Shown: positions 37,660-47,850 of the stretch, in pieces
Position numbering within the stretch: position 1 is the first letter of the stretch
How the letters are laid out: each line of letters starts with the position of its first letter
Assembly: GCA_964001305.1 (NCBI GenBank)
Contig: CAXFAI010000008.1
Coordinates: 15,313-79,312 of the forward strand
Origin: CAJXMH01 sp964001305
GTDB lineage: Bacteria; Bacteroidota; Bacteroidia; Flavobacteriales_E; Vicingaceae
DNA: 64,000 nt
Reading direction: 5' to 3'
The notes under the pieces: model-generated
Told to the model about the DNA's origin: nothing
Databases searched by the model: none
What the model saw: only the letters and a program-made list of their open reading frames with translations
Position numbers and translations under genes: made by a program

Positions 37660-38994
37660 TTAAAGTGACGCAAGTATTTCTTTTTCTACCTCATCTGAAT
37701 CCCATGAGTTTTCTATGTTGCTTTTAGCCATTATATTATCCATTATTTTTTGTTGTCTTTTGCCTGCCTCAAGAGCTTCAGAATATGGAATGTGTGTAAA
37801 TGTTACTTGAGAGTATAAGGGTATCCATTTATCAGGGTGTTTGCTAAAAATTTTCTTCTCAATTTTCTTTTGAAGTAGAAATTTTTCGTCTGCAACTTTG
37901 TCCCTCATCTCAACAAAATTCTGAATAGCTAATTCTGCAATAGCATCACCATCGGCTTTTCTTTTATTGGAGAATTCATGAAATGTGTTTAGCCAATTTG
38001 AATGATTTGCTTCAAAAATTTCGTCAAATACGGTGCAGTCTTCAAAGCCCGAATTCATACCTTGACCATAAAATGGAACAATGGCATGAGCAGAGTCGCC
38101 CATCAACAATACTTTGTCCTGGTAATTCCATGGCGAACATTTAATAGTAACCAATGAAGAAGTAGGGTTTTCAAAGTATTCTTCAACCAAGTTGGGCATT
38201 AATTCCAGAGCGTCGGGAAATGTTTTTTGGAAAAATTCTTGGACATCAGATTCAGATTTCAAACTTTCAAATGAAGTTTCTCCTTCAAATGGGAAAAATA
38301 GGGTACAAGTAAAACTGCCATCTTCATTGGCTAAAGCGATGAGCATAAACTCACCTCTTGGCCAAATATGTAAAGCATTTTTTTCAATTTGGTGACTGCC
38401 ATCTTTATTTGCGGGAATACTAAGTTCCTTGTAGCCATGAGGCAGATACATTTGCTCATAGTTAAATCGGTCGGTTTTTTGAAGTCTTTGTCTTACTGCA
38501 GAAAAAGCACCATCAGTAGCAAAAATTCGATCATATTGTTTTTCTGTTTTTTTATTGTTTGTGGTGTCTAAAAAGTGAATGATGTTTTGTTCTAAATCAA
38601 CTTCTTCACATTTCATATTGAAGTATAAATTGACATAGTCAAACTTATCGGCACAATCCATTAATTTGCAATTCAGGCCACCTCGGCTTACCGAATAGAT
38701 TGCCTCTCCTTCCTTACCATATGGTTGATGAGTTGTATTGCCTTCCACATCGTGCATGATCCTTCCATACATGGGTATAGAAATGGCTTCAATTTCTTGG
38801 TCAATGCCAACGGCCTTAAGCGCTTTCCAGCCTCTGTTTGAAAGGGCAAGGTTTATTGATTTTCCGGCAGACATAGTATGCTTACGCATATCATCTCTTC
38901 TTTCGTAAACATCAACTTGATATCCTTTTTTAGCCAAAAAAATGGCTTGTAAAGAGCCTATAAGTCCTGCGCCTACAATCGCAATCTTTTCCAT
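37660..38994 (-). CDS. kmo: Kynurenine 3-monooxygenase
   Basis: This FAD-dependent hydroxylase turns kynurenine into 3-hydroxykynurenine with NADPH and oxygen. The N-terminal FAD fold VGAGLIGSLQAIFLAKKG is at residue 6, and the second FAD motif GDSAHAIVPFYGQGMNSGFEDC is near residue 295. MSAGKSINLALSNRGWKAL and the C-terminal membrane-proximal helix region are also present. The length of 444 residues fits the family. It is separated from kynU by 2 bp and surely shares its transcript. With kynU it feeds 3-hydroxyanthranilate to NAD synthesis or catabolism. Confidence 0.95.
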   Translation of the reverse strand: MEKIAIVGAGLIGSLQAIFLAKKGYQVDVYERRDDMRKHTMSAGKSINLALSNRGWKALKAVGIDQEIEAISIPMYGRIMHDVEGNTTHQPYGKEGEAIYSVSRGGLNCKLMDCADKFDYVNLYFNMKCEEVDLEQNIIHFLDTTNNKKTEKQYDRIFATDGAFSAVRQRLQKTDRFNYEQMYLPHGYKELSIPANKDGSHQIEKNALHIWPRGEFMLIALANEDGSFTCTLFFPFEGETSFESLKSESDVQEFFQKTFPDALELMPNLVEEYFENPTSSLVTIKCSPWNYQDKVLLMGDSAHAIVPFYGQGMNSGFEDCTVFDEIFEANHSNWLNTFHEFSNKRKADGDAIAELAIQNFVEMRDKVADEKFLLQKKIEKKIFSKHPDKWIPLYSQVTFTHIPYSEALEAGKRQQKIMDNIMAKSNIENSWDSDEVEKEILASL

Positions 38995-38996
38995 AA

Positions 38997-40265
38997 TTAA
39001 TTGTTTAGTGCTTTTTCAATGAGTTGGCCTAATTGATAAACGTCCTCAAATGAGTTGTATAAAGGAACCGGAGCTAAACGGATTACATTGGGTTCTCTCC
39101 AATCTGCAACTAAACCGTTTTCCGACAAATAATTAAACAATTCTTTACCGCTTCCATGTGTTAAAATGCTTAATTGAGATCCTCTTTCATTAGGAGTAAT
39201 AATTTCAAATTCTACATTTTCATGTTTATCACTTAAGTCAGATAGTATAAAATTTAAATAAGCGGTCAGTTCTTTTTGCTTTTTAATCAAGCGTTCCTGT
39301 CCTGCTTCTAAGTATATATCTAAAGACGCATTTTGAACCGCCATGGCTAAAACTGGGGCATTACTTAATTGCCAACCATCTGCACCATAATCGGCCTTAA
39401 AGCCTTTTTTCATTAAAAAACGATCTTCAGGAGGTGTGCCCCACCAACCTGCAAACCGAGGTAAATTGTCGTCCTCCGCATGCTTTTCATGAACAAAGAT
39501 TCCAGCTGTACTTCCAGGCCCTGAATTTAAATATTTGTAAGAGCACCAAGCCGCAAAATCAACCCCCCAATTGTGTAATTGCATTTTTACATTTCCTGCA
39601 GCATGTGCACAATCAAAACCAACAATAATTCCTTTGTCATTTGCCATCCTTGCAATGCTTTCCATTGGCATTACTTGTCCGGTATAATAATTTACCCCTC
39701 CAATCATAATCAAAGCTAACTCATCGGCATGATCTTCAATTGTTTTCAGAATGTCTTCCTCTCTTAAATGGTGTTCTCCATCTCTTGGGAATAGTTCTAT
39801 TAAATTCTCTTCTACATCTAAACCATGAAATTTCAACTGACTTTCTAAAGCATATTGATCTGAAGGAAAGGCCTTTCCTTCGCATAATATTTTTGTCTTT
39901 TTACCACTTGGTCTAAAAAATGAAACCATTAATAAATGGAGGTTAGATGTTAAGCCACCCATGGCTGTTACTTCTTCTGCTTTAGCTCCAACAACTTGGG
40001 CAAGTTTTGGTTTAAACATTTCATGATAAGAAAACCACGGATTTTTAGCCTCAAAATGTCCATCTACCCCAAAATTTCCCCAATCGTTCAGTTCCTGTTC
40101 TAAGGCTTCTTTAGCATTTTGAGGCTGAAGCCCAAGCGAGTTTCCTGTAAAATAAAGTTTATTCTTTCCTTGGTGTTGAGGAAAAATAAAGCGATTTCTA
40201 AATGACGCTAATTCATCATTTTTATCTGCTTCTATTGCAAACTCTAAAGAATTTTCAAATTGCAT
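38997..40265 (-). CDS. kynU: Kynureninase
   Basis: This PLP enzyme cleaves kynurenine or 3-hydroxykynurenine to (3-hydroxy)anthranilate and alanine. The 422-residue sequence carries YFTGNSLGLQPQNAKEAL near residue 38, the PLP Asp region VGFDCAHAAGNV, and the Schiff-base lysine in WCSYKYLNSGPGSTAG. The C-terminal VADWREPNVIRLAPVPLYN is diagnostic. It is the first gene of the operon, 23 bases after a full consensus promoter. No tryptophan dioxygenase or 3-hydroxyanthranilate dioxygenase is in the window. Confidence 0.96.
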   Translation of the reverse strand: MQFENSLEFAIEADKNDELASFRNRFIFPQHQGKNKLYFTGNSLGLQPQNAKEALEQELNDWGNFGVDGHFEAKNPWFSYHEMFKPKLAQVVGAKAEEVTAMGGLTSNLHLLMVSFFRPSGKKTKILCEGKAFPSDQYALESQLKFHGLDVEENLIELFPRDGEHHLREEDILKTIEDHADELALIMIGGVNYYTGQVMPMESIARMANDKGIIVGFDCAHAAGNVKMQLHNWGVDFAAWCSYKYLNSGPGSTAGIFVHEKHAEDDNLPRFAGWWGTPPEDRFLMKKGFKADYGADGWQLSNAPVLAMAVQNASLDIYLEAGQERLIKKQKELTAYLNFILSDLSDKHENVEFEIITPNERGSQLSILTHGSGKELFNYLSENGLVADWREPNVIRLAPVPLYNSFEDVYQLGQLIEKALNN

Positions 40266-40287
40266 AATCTATTTTTTCAAAGTGTGC

Positions 40288-40318
40288 CAAAGATACAATC
40301 ATCCTGAACGAATGGCAA
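40288..40318 (-). promoter_or_regulatory. Promoter of the kynU-kmo operon
   Basis: Read on the minus strand: TTG (40318-40316), a 20-base spacer, then TATCTTTG (40295-40288). The kynU ATG follows 22 bases later. The element sits in the 58-bp gap after the upstream UbiA-like gene, so kynU has its own promoter. Confidence 0.7.
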
Positions 40319-40323
40319 CGAAC

Positions 40324-41181
40324 TTAAAGGGAGATGATAAAATAGATTGTAAAGGGTAAAATTAAAGTTGACTCTAGAATAAGGGAATAAAACAAATGGG
40401 GTCTTTTCTCATTAACTTGATTGCAGATTAGTGCACTAATAATTAATGAAGAAGCAAAGCTCAAGAATGCTAAAAATGAAATAAAGTCCGTAATAAAAAG
40501 AAAAGTTTGAATTGCAAAAGCAAGTCCAAAAGCAACAAAAGAAAGTTTAAGAGTATTAGAAGTTCCTATGGTTTGAGGTATGGTTTTTAAATTAAATTCA
40601 TGATCATAATTCATATCGCGAATATCAAAAGGCAAACTTTCACCAAAAACGAAACAAGCTATACTTAAAGCGTATAAATGAATCTGCCAAGTTAAATGAA
40701 GATTGCTGTTGAATATACTTGGTAAAAAAACGGTAGCTCCTCCCCAAACAAAACCTACGATAAAAACCTTCAGAAATGGTAGGCTTCTTAAATTGGGAAT
40801 TGAACCCAAGTTTTTGACATAAAAGAATGAGAGAGCTCCAAAAAGTATTAAGAACCATATAGAGTTGAGGTTTATGTAAAAAATAAAGTAGCAACTAACT
40901 AAAGCGCTGATCATTAGTATTGCAGATACAAATCGAGCGTTTTTTCGAAGCCATTGATCTTGTTGGTTGTAGTTAATAGACTTTTTAGGTGTGGCAATTT
41001 TTCGTTGAAGGTTGTATGCGAAAAGTGTGCAAAAAAATATAAAAGTTACATGGCTTAGCTCTATCTTATAAAAGAGTATTTGAGAACTAAAAGCACATAA
41101 AGAAGCAGCTCCGGCAGAGACCAGCACGCTTGAGTATGATATTGACCTTGCAAGAGAAAGGAATGAAAATTTTGAATGCAT
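40324..41181 (-). CDS. UbiA-like membrane prenyltransferase family protein
   Basis: The 285-residue protein has about eight membrane helices. The motif DIRDMNYDHEFNLKTIPQTIG near residue 200 resembles the second Asp-rich motif of UbiA prenyltransferases. The first NxxxD motif is replaced by AYNLQRKIATPKK, so catalytic prenyl transfer is uncertain. It may be a divergent enzyme of quinone or lipid synthesis. It is upstream of kynU in the same direction but the latter has its own promoter. Confidence 0.78.
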   Translation of the reverse strand: MHSKFSFLSLARSISYSSVLVSAGAASLCAFSSQILFYKIELSHVTFIFFCTLFAYNLQRKIATPKKSINYNQQDQWLRKNARFVSAILMISALVSCYFIFYINLNSIWFLILFGALSFFYVKNLGSIPNLRSLPFLKVFIVGFVWGGATVFLPSIFNSNLHLTWQIHLYALSIACFVFGESLPFDIRDMNYDHEFNLKTIPQTIGTSNTLKLSFVAFGLAFAIQTFLFITDFISFLAFLSFASSLIISALICNQVNEKRPHLFYSLILESTLILPFTIYFIISL

Positions 41182-41278
41182 TAATTGCTTGTCGAAAGAG
41201 TTTTGTTATCGTTTAAAAACTAAAATTCTGAAACGATGTTCTGCTGATTGAATTTACTTTCAAAATAAAGACTTTAAA

Positions 41279-41286
41279 TATATTTG
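41279..41286 (+). promoter_or_regulatory. Probable -7 element of gcvP
   Basis: TATATTTG matches the TAnnTTTG consensus 23 bases before the gcvP ATG. No good TTG lies at the usual distance upstream, so this is only a half match. Confidence 0.4.
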
Positions 41287-41309
41287 CGGCCCAATTTAAT
41301 AGCGATTTT

Positions 41310-44189
41310 ATGACATCAGCACCATTTAGTTCAAGGCACATTGGCTTATCTCAAGAAGAGATTCAAAAAATGCTTAAGGCAATAGGAGTTTCAAGTATTG
41401 AAGAATTAATAGATCAAACCGTACCTCAAGGAATTCGTTTAGATGAAAAGCTAAATTTAAGTGAACCTATGAGTGAGTATCAATACATGAATCACTTAAA
41501 GGAAATTGCATCAAAGAATAAAGTTTACAAAAGCTATATCGGACTTGGTTATTACAACACTAAGGTTCCTGCTGTCATTCAACGAAATATTTTAGAAAAT
41601 CCAGGTTGGTATACTGCTTATACACCTTACCAGGCAGAAATAGCACAAGGTCGTTTAGAGGCATTGTTAAATTTTCAAACCATGGTTACCGATTTGACTG
41701 CCATGGAAATTGCAAATGCATCATTGTTAGATGAGCCCACAGCTGCAGCAGAAGCAATGACTTTAATGTATGCAGTTCGAGATCGTTCATTGAAGAAAGA
41801 AAACGTGAATAGCTTATTTGTTGCAGAAGATGTTTACCCACAAACTAAAGCTCTTCTAGAAACAAGAAGTGAACCGCTAGGGATTGAAATTATCTATGGT
41901 AATCCAAATGAATTTGATTTTGAAACTACAAAAGTGTTTGGGGCCATTTTACAATATCCAAATGTTGATGGAGAAGTAATTAATTATAAGGATTTTGTAA
42001 GCAATGCACACAAATCTAATGCTTTGGTTGCGTTTGGTGCCGACTTACTAAGTCTTGCTCTTTTAACACCACCCGGAGAATGGGATGCTGATATTGTATT
42101 TGGAACAACTCAAAGATTTGGAATTCCGATGGGATTTGGCGGGCCGCATGCTGCATTTTTTGCTACCAAAGAAGCTTTCAAAAGAAATATACCAGGTAGA
42201 ATTATTGGTTTGTCGGTTGATAAAGACGGTCATTCTGCGCTCAGAATGGCACTACAAACCAGAGAACAACATATTAAACGAGATAGAGCTACTTCAAACA
42301 TTTGTACTGCTCAAGTTTTATTGGCTGTAATGGCCGGAATGTATTGCGTGTATCACGGAAAAAATGGTATTTCTAAAATTGCAAAAGGCACGCATTACTA
42401 TACAACTCACTTAGCAAATCAGCTTGCTTTGCAAGGTTATGAAGTGGTGTCTAAAAACTACTTTGATACCATCAAGGTAAATGTTGGAACACATCAGGCA
42501 GAGCAGTTCATGTCGCATTTATTGGCATATAAAATAAATGTTAGAAAAATTGATGATAGCCATGTTGGTATCAGCATGAATGAATCTGTAGAGTTGCATG
42601 AACTAAATACGCTAGTTGAGGCATGCGCTAAATTTAAATCAGCAGAATTTGAACCGGTAACAAAAGTTCAAACTTCAAGTCCTTTAGCAAGTGAATTGAA
42701 CAGAAGTTCCTCTTACTTAGATCATCCAGTTTTTAATACATATCATTCAGAAACTGACTTGATGAGGTACATAAAAAGACTTGAGAATAAAGACTTTTCT
42801 CTAACTCATGGCATGATTCCACTTGGCTCATGTACGATGAAGTTAAATGCTGCTTCGGAATTAATGGCGTTAACATGGCCCGAGTTTGCAAATATTCACC
42901 CTTTTGCGCCTCAGGATCAAACTATAGGATATCTACAGTTATTACAAGAACTGGAAAGAGACCTTTCGGAAATTACAGGCTTTTATGCTACTTCGCTTCA
43001 GCCAAACTCTGGTGCTCAAGGGGAGTATGCTGGCTTAATGGTTATTCGAGCATACCATCAAAGTAGAGGAGATTTTAATCGAAATATAGCTTTAATACCT
43101 TCTTCTGCGCATGGAACAAATCCAGCAAGTGCGGTTATGGCTGGTATGCAAGTGGTTGTTGTAAAATGCGATGATCAGGGCAATATTGATGTAGAAGACT
43201 TAAAAGCAAAGGCCGAAAAACATTCGGAGAATCTTTCTTCATTAATGATAACCTATCCTTCAACACATGGCGTATATGAGGAAAATGTCAAAGAAATTAC
43301 AGCTATTATTCATCAACATGGAGGTCAGGTATACATGGATGGCGCAAATATGAATGCCCAAGTAGGATTAACTAATCCTGCTAGAATAGGCGCGGATGTT
43401 TGCCATTTAAATTTGCATAAAACATTTGCTATACCTCATGGAGGTGGTGGCCCGGGAATGGGTCCTATTGGGGTTGCTGAACATTTAGCACCATTTCTTC
43501 CTGGAAATCCTATTGTTCCAACAGGAGGAGAAAAAGCGATACAAGCTATTTCTGCAGCTCCATATGGATCAGCATTAGTCTTGTTAATTTCTTATGGATA
43601 CATTAAAATGCTGGGTGAGAATGGTTTAACCAACTCAACTAAAGCAGCTATTTTAAGTGCAAACTATCTAAAGTGTCAGTTAGAAAAAGACTATACAGTA
43701 TTGTACAAAGGAAAAAACAATACTGTGGCACACGAGATGATTTTAGATTGTAGAGACTTTAAGAAATTTGGAGTTGAAGTTGTTGATATTGCTAAACGAC
43801 TTATTGATTATGGATTTCATGCTCCTACTGTTTCATTTCCTGTAAATGGAACTTTAATGATTGAGCCAACAGAAAGTGAAAGCTTAAAAGAATTAGACCG
43901 ATTTGTGGAAGCTATGCAACACATCAGAAAAGAGGTAATGCAAATAGAGAATAAAGAAGTTGACATTGAAAACAATGTGCTAAAAAATGCGCCTCACACT
44001 GAAAACTTATGCGTTGCAGATGATTGGAGTTTTGCTTATTCAAGGACAAAAGCCGCTTATCCAGTTGAAAGTCTAAAATCTAATAAATTTTGGCCTTCTG
44101 TTAGAAGGGTAGACGATGCTTATGGAGATAGGAACTTAATTTGTAGCTGTCCGCCTATCAGTGAATATGAAAGCTCAGACCTCGGATAA
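41310..44189 (+). CDS. gcvP: Glycine dehydrogenase (decarboxylating), P protein
   Basis: GcvP is the PLP enzyme that decarboxylates glycine and loads the aminomethyl group onto GcvH. It is the long single-chain form (959 residues), with the N-terminal inactive half and the C-terminal catalytic half fused. The PLP lysine is in HLNLHKTFAIPHGGGGPGMGP at about residue 709, and the Gly-rich loop and GSCTMKLNAASE motif are intact. It stands alone here; GcvH is at 28340 and GcvT is not in the window. Confidence 0.97.
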   Translation: MTSAPFSSRHIGLSQEEIQKMLKAIGVSSIEELIDQTVPQGIRLDEKLNLSEPMSEYQYMNHLKEIASKNKVYKSYIGLGYYNTKVPAVIQRNILENPGWYTAYTPYQAEIAQGRLEALLNFQTMVTDLTAMEIANASLLDEPTAAAEAMTLMYAVRDRSLKKENVNSLFVAEDVYPQTKALLETRSEPLGIEIIYGNPNEFDFETTKVFGAILQYPNVDGEVINYKDFVSNAHKSNALVAFGADLLSLALLTPPGEWDADIVFGTTQRFGIPMGFGGPHAAFFATKEAFKRNIPGRIIGLSVDKDGHSALRMALQTREQHIKRDRATSNICTAQVLLAVMAGMYCVYHGKNGISKIAKGTHYYTTHLANQLALQGYEVVSKNYFDTIKVNVGTHQAEQFMSHLLAYKINVRKIDDSHVGISMNESVELHELNTLVEACAKFKSAEFEPVTKVQTSSPLASELNRSSSYLDHPVFNTYHSETDLMRYIKRLENKDFSLTHGMIPLGSCTMKLNAASELMALTWPEFANIHPFAPQDQTIGYLQLLQELERDLSEITGFYATSLQPNSGAQGEYAGLMVIRAYHQSRGDFNRNIALIPSSAHGTNPASAVMAGMQVVVVKCDDQGNIDVEDLKAKAEKHSENLSSLMITYPSTHGVYEENVKEITAIIHQHGGQVYMDGANMNAQVGLTNPARIGADVCHLNLHKTFAIPHGGGGPGMGPIGVAEHLAPFLPGNPIVPTGGEKAIQAISAAPYGSALVLLISYGYIKMLGENGLTNSTKAAILSANYLKCQLEKDYTVLYKGKNNTVAHEMILDCRDFKKFGVEVVDIAKRLIDYGFHAPTVSFPVNGTLMIEPTESESLKELDRFVEAMQHIRKEVMQIENKEVDIENNVLKNAPHTENLCVADDWSFAYSRTKAAYPVESLKSNKFWPSVRRVDDAYGDRNLICSCPPISEYESSDLG

Positions 44190-44287
44190 ACCGTTTATCT
44201 AGATATTTTTTATGTTAATCATTTATTTAATGTGAATAAATGGTTATCTTTAGCAATTGAATTAAAAATTGTTTAACTAAAACTAAT

Positions 44288-46222
44288 ATGATGAAAAAGA
44301 ATTACGCTTTATTTTCTGCATTAGTTCTGTCTAGTTCGTTAATGTTTGCTCAAAATGTTGGGGAGGATTTATCGATCTACAAAGCTAAAAGAATACAAAA
44401 AGAAGGTGTGCCACTTAAAAGTACATCAATAAACTCTAAAGCACCAGGAGATACGCTCTTCTACGAAGACTTTGGTACTGGTGGACCTGGAGGTAGTCAA
44501 TTACCTGTAGGTTGGACTGTTCAAAATAACGCTGGTAACAGTAATGATTGGATTTGGTCAAATACTGCACCAGGTGGACAGTATTCAACCAATGCTCCTG
44601 CATTAGCCTCTACTTCTGGAGCTAATGGTTACATGAGTTTGCCTTCAGATTTGTACAATACTCCAGCTCCTGTAGGTGGGTTTGTTGATATGGATGTAAG
44701 TTTTACTTCTCCGGCCATAACAATTGCGCAACCTAGAGCTTCAGTTGTTTTACAATGGCAACACTTATTAAGATACTGTTGTAATGCAAATACTGTGGAA
44801 TATGTGGTAGAAGTAAGTACCGATGGTATTAACTGGTCAGCTCCTTACGATGCTAAAGCTGGCTTAGGTGTGAACAATTATTCTACTAATGGTCAAGTGG
44901 TTTCTGTCAACGTGTCTGCAGATTTAGCTTTTCAAACAACTGCTTACATTAGATTTAGAGTAGGTAGCTCTTCGCACTATTTATGGATGGTAGATGATGT
45001 ACTTTTATTAGAAGGAAATGCAAACAATATGCAATTAGAAGATTATGAGATAAACTTCTCAGATACTTTTGATTTTAATCCAATCCCAACCATGGTTCCA
45101 CAAAAGATTCTTGCTCCAATGTCGTTTGAGTATGCTTCTTACAATGCAGGTGGTAATACACAAACCAATGTACAAGCTAGAGCCTATGCAATCCAAGATA
45201 GCACCCTAGCTGGCGCTCCTGGTTTTGGTTTAATGTGGGAAGATTCTACTTTAATTGGTGCTTCTGTTGCTAGTCAGCAAAGAGATACAGTTGAAATATC
45301 GAGCTATGTAAATACTGTTCCTGGATACTTTACTTCTTTGTTAGTAGTTGATTCAGATTCTAACAACCAAGATCCTGCTTCAGCCATTGCTTCATATAGC
45401 TTTGAGGTTTCTGATAGTGTATTAGCTAGAGATAGAAATAATTTCACTGGTACAGTTGGACCTGGAGATTATGTTGGTGGTGGTAATGACGGCGACCGAT
45501 GGGGAGTACTTTTCAATGTTGGTAATGCAGGTGCAACAATTAATTCACTTGATATTTATGTCGCAAATAATGCAACTAATGATGGTGTTCAAATTGTCCC
45601 TAAAGTTTGGGCATTTAAGGATACAACAGTATTCCAAAGTCGATTTGGAGCAGTAGTAGCAGAAAGCTTTGTGCCTACTGTAATTGATACGAGTATGTTT
45701 GATACATGGGTTAATTTTGACTTTTCGTTAGGAACTCAACCAGTTTTCTTACCTGCAGGACAATATGTAATGGGATGGGAGCAAATTAGCGGTGCGACAA
45801 ATGGCCTTGAGTTCGTAGCAGGCGAAGACTTGTCAATGGCTAACATTTCTCCTGATGTAACTAATTTTGTTTACGTAAATGATGCTGCTCCAACTTGGGG
45901 TTGGGTAACTCCAACTGCTGGTGTTAGAGCTAACTTTAATTTGACTGTTGGAGAAGAGGAATTAGCGAGAAAGCTTGCAAGCTTTGAGGTAACTCCAAAT
46001 CCAAATAATGGTCAGTTTACTGTAAATATTGATTCTAAAATTGAAGCGGATTACACGTTAAATGTTAGAAACATGCTTGGGCAAGTTGTTTTAACTGATC
46101 AAGTTAGTGTAAACAATCAAAAAACAATTCAAATGGATCTTTCTAATTATGAGAAGGGAGTTTATTTTGTAACTCTTGAAAATGATAATGAAAGAAAAGT
46201 GAAGAAAGTAGTAGTTAAGTAA
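44288..46222 (+). CDS. T9SS-secreted protein with choice-of-anchor J / MAM-like domain
   Basis: This is a 644-residue exported protein. The signal peptide (NYALFSALVLSSSLMFAQ) is followed at about residues 55-240 by a jelly-roll domain of the choice-of-anchor J or MAM type (DTLFYEDFGTGGPGG ... RFRVGSSSHYLWMVDDVLLLEG). Two further beta-sandwich regions with no family I can name come next. The last 80 residues are a type A T9SS sorting domain (FEVTPNPNNGQFTV ... YEKGVYFVTLENDNERKV). It is predicted to be secreted by SprA and surface-attached. A TATCTTTA near 44245 resembles a -7 element. It is closed by a hairpin terminator. Confidence 0.88.
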   Translation: MMKKNYALFSALVLSSSLMFAQNVGEDLSIYKAKRIQKEGVPLKSTSINSKAPGDTLFYEDFGTGGPGGSQLPVGWTVQNNAGNSNDWIWSNTAPGGQYSTNAPALASTSGANGYMSLPSDLYNTPAPVGGFVDMDVSFTSPAITIAQPRASVVLQWQHLLRYCCNANTVEYVVEVSTDGINWSAPYDAKAGLGVNNYSTNGQVVSVNVSADLAFQTTAYIRFRVGSSSHYLWMVDDVLLLEGNANNMQLEDYEINFSDTFDFNPIPTMVPQKILAPMSFEYASYNAGGNTQTNVQARAYAIQDSTLAGAPGFGLMWEDSTLIGASVASQQRDTVEISSYVNTVPGYFTSLLVVDSDSNNQDPASAIASYSFEVSDSVLARDRNNFTGTVGPGDYVGGGNDGDRWGVLFNVGNAGATINSLDIYVANNATNDGVQIVPKVWAFKDTTVFQSRFGAVVAESFVPTVIDTSMFDTWVNFDFSLGTQPVFLPAGQYVMGWEQISGATNGLEFVAGEDLSMANISPDVTNFVYVNDAAPTWGWVTPTAGVRANFNLTVGEEELARKLASFEVTPNPNNGQFTVNIDSKIEADYTLNVRNMLGQVVLTDQVSVNNQKTIQMDLSNYEKGVYFVTLENDNERKVKKVVVK

Positions 46223-46244
46223 TTAACTCTATAGATAATAAGAG

Positions 46245-46273
46245 AAAGGCCCTTTTTAAAAGGGCCTTTTTTT
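46245..46273. terminator. Bidirectional terminator between the secreted protein and mlaF-like gene
   Basis: An inverted repeat built on aaaggccctt / aagggccttt is followed by T7. It lies between two convergent genes and can serve both. Confidence 0.85.
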
Positions 46274-46279
46274 ATGCTT

Positions 46280-47026
46280 TTATTTTTTTAGTTTTTGCAT
46301 TAGTTTAGAAGCAAAAACAAGCTCGGAAAGTTCTTTATTATTCGTTGAGAGAATAGCGTTTTTATCACCTTCCCAGTGCTTAATACCTTTATGAACAAAC
46401 ATTATTTTTTCACCTATTTGTAATACAGAATTCATGTCATGAGTAACTACTATAGTTGTTATTTGATATTCTTCTGTAATTTCTTGTATTAGGTCATCAA
46501 TTAGTATTGAGGTTTTTGGATCTAAGCCTGAATTAGGTTCATCACAAAAAAGGTATTTAGGCTTTAGCGCAATAGCACGCGCTATACCGACCCTTTTCTG
46601 CATTCCGCCACTTATTTCCGCAGGGAACTTTTTATTAGCTCCTTCTAAGTTTACGCGTTTTAAGCAAAAGTTAACACGGTCTTGCATTTCCGCCTCATTC
46701 ATCTTAGAATGCATTCGAAGAGGAAATTTTACATTTTCTTCTACTGTTTGAGAGTCAAACAAAGCACCTCCTTGAAAGAGCATGCCAATTTCTTTTCTTA
46801 TTTCTTTACGTTCATCTACATCCATGGCTGTAAAGTTTGAACCATTGTAAAGTACTTCACCTTGGTCTGGTTCAATTAAACCGACCATGCATTTAGTAAG
46901 AACAGATTTTCCGGAGCCACTGGCACCAATGATTAAGTTTGTTTTTCCTTTTTCAAAAACAATATTGATGTCATTTAAAATTTGCTTTCCATCAAAGCTC
47001 TTAGAAATGTGTTTTAACTCAATCAT
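46280..47026 (-). CDS. mlaF: MlaF-type ABC transporter ATPase
   Basis: This 248-residue ABC ATPase has Walker A IGASGSGKSVLTK (about residue 34), signature ISGGMQKRVGIARAIA, Walker B YLFCDEPNSGLDP and the H-loop THD. The ASGSGKSVL loop and EPNSGLDP box are typical of the MlaF/MCE group that moves phospholipids between membranes. It overlaps the upstream mlaE stop by one base. An MCE-domain protein (MlaD) would be expected with them but is not in the window. Confidence 0.9.
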   Translation of the reverse strand: MIELKHISKSFDGKQILNDINIVFEKGKTNLIIGASGSGKSVLTKCMVGLIEPDQGEVLYNGSNFTAMDVDERKEIRKEIGMLFQGGALFDSQTVEENVKFPLRMHSKMNEAEMQDRVNFCLKRVNLEGANKKFPAEISGGMQKRVGIARAIALKPKYLFCDEPNSGLDPKTSILIDDLIQEITEEYQITTIVVTHDMNSVLQIGEKIMFVHKGIKHWEGDKNAILSTNNKELSELVFASKLMQKLKK

Positions 47027-47766
47027 TATATAAGAAGTACTTGAGTTAAAACATAATTGGTGATTAAAATCACAATACTGCTTGAAACCACACCCTTTGT
47101 GCTTGCTGCTCCTACTTCCAATGCACCACCTTTTACATAATATCCGTAATAGGATGGAATAGAGGTAATGATAAAGGCAAAAAACACAGTTTTAACTAAT
47201 GCATATGTAATTCCAAATGAATTAAAATCATATTGAATACCGAAAATGTAATCGGTAGTTGAAACAGCACTTGTAAAGAATGCGATTAGGTAGCCACCAA
47301 AAACACCTACAAACATGCTCCATAAAACGAGAAAGGGATTTATAAATACAGAAGCTATTATCTTAGGAACAATGATATATGAAGCCGAATTAATGCCCAT
47401 TATTTCTAGGGCATCGATTTGTTCACTTACTCTCATCGTACCAATTTCAGAAGCAATATTTGAACCCACCTTTCCTGCTAAGATAAGCGCAATAATAGTT
47501 GGTGAAAATTCCAAGATAACAGATTGTCTAGCCGTAAATCCAACCGTATAGGCAGGAATTAATGCACTATCAATATTGGACGCAGTTTGAAGTGTAATAA
47601 CAGCTCCCATGAATACAGATATGATTGTAATTATTCCTAAAGACCCTAAGCCCAAAGAATCCATTTCATAGATGATTTGTTTCCAATATAATGAAGGTTT
47701 TGAAGGTCTTTTAAAGACTCTTCCCATTAGAATAAAGTATTTCCCAATGTTATATAATACCTCCAT
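47026..47766 (-). CDS. mlaE: MlaE-type ABC transporter permease
   Basis: This 246-residue membrane protein of the MlaE family has about five helices. It carries the conserved block PTIIALILAGKVGSNIASEIGTMRVSEQIDALEIMGI and the terminal ASTKGVVSSSIVILITNYVLTQVL. It forms the membrane part of the phospholipid transporter with the ATPase that overlaps its stop codon. A TACTTTAG box ends 9 bases before the start, so the message may have almost no leader. Confidence 0.92.
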   Translation of the reverse strand: MEVLYNIGKYFILMGRVFKRPSKPSLYWKQIIYEMDSLGLGSLGIITIISVFMGAVITLQTASNIDSALIPAYTVGFTARQSVILEFSPTIIALILAGKVGSNIASEIGTMRVSEQIDALEIMGINSASYIIVPKIIASVFINPFLVLWSMFVGVFGGYLIAFFTSAVSTTDYIFGIQYDFNSFGITYALVKTVFFAFIITSIPSYYGYYVKGGALEVGAASTKGVVSSSIVILITNYVLTQVLLI

Positions 47767-47850
47767 TTAGTTGCTAAAGTAAGTATAATTACGACTTTCA
47801 GCCTTTATTGAAATTTAGATAATTAACAAAATAGGGCAGATAAAATTTAT

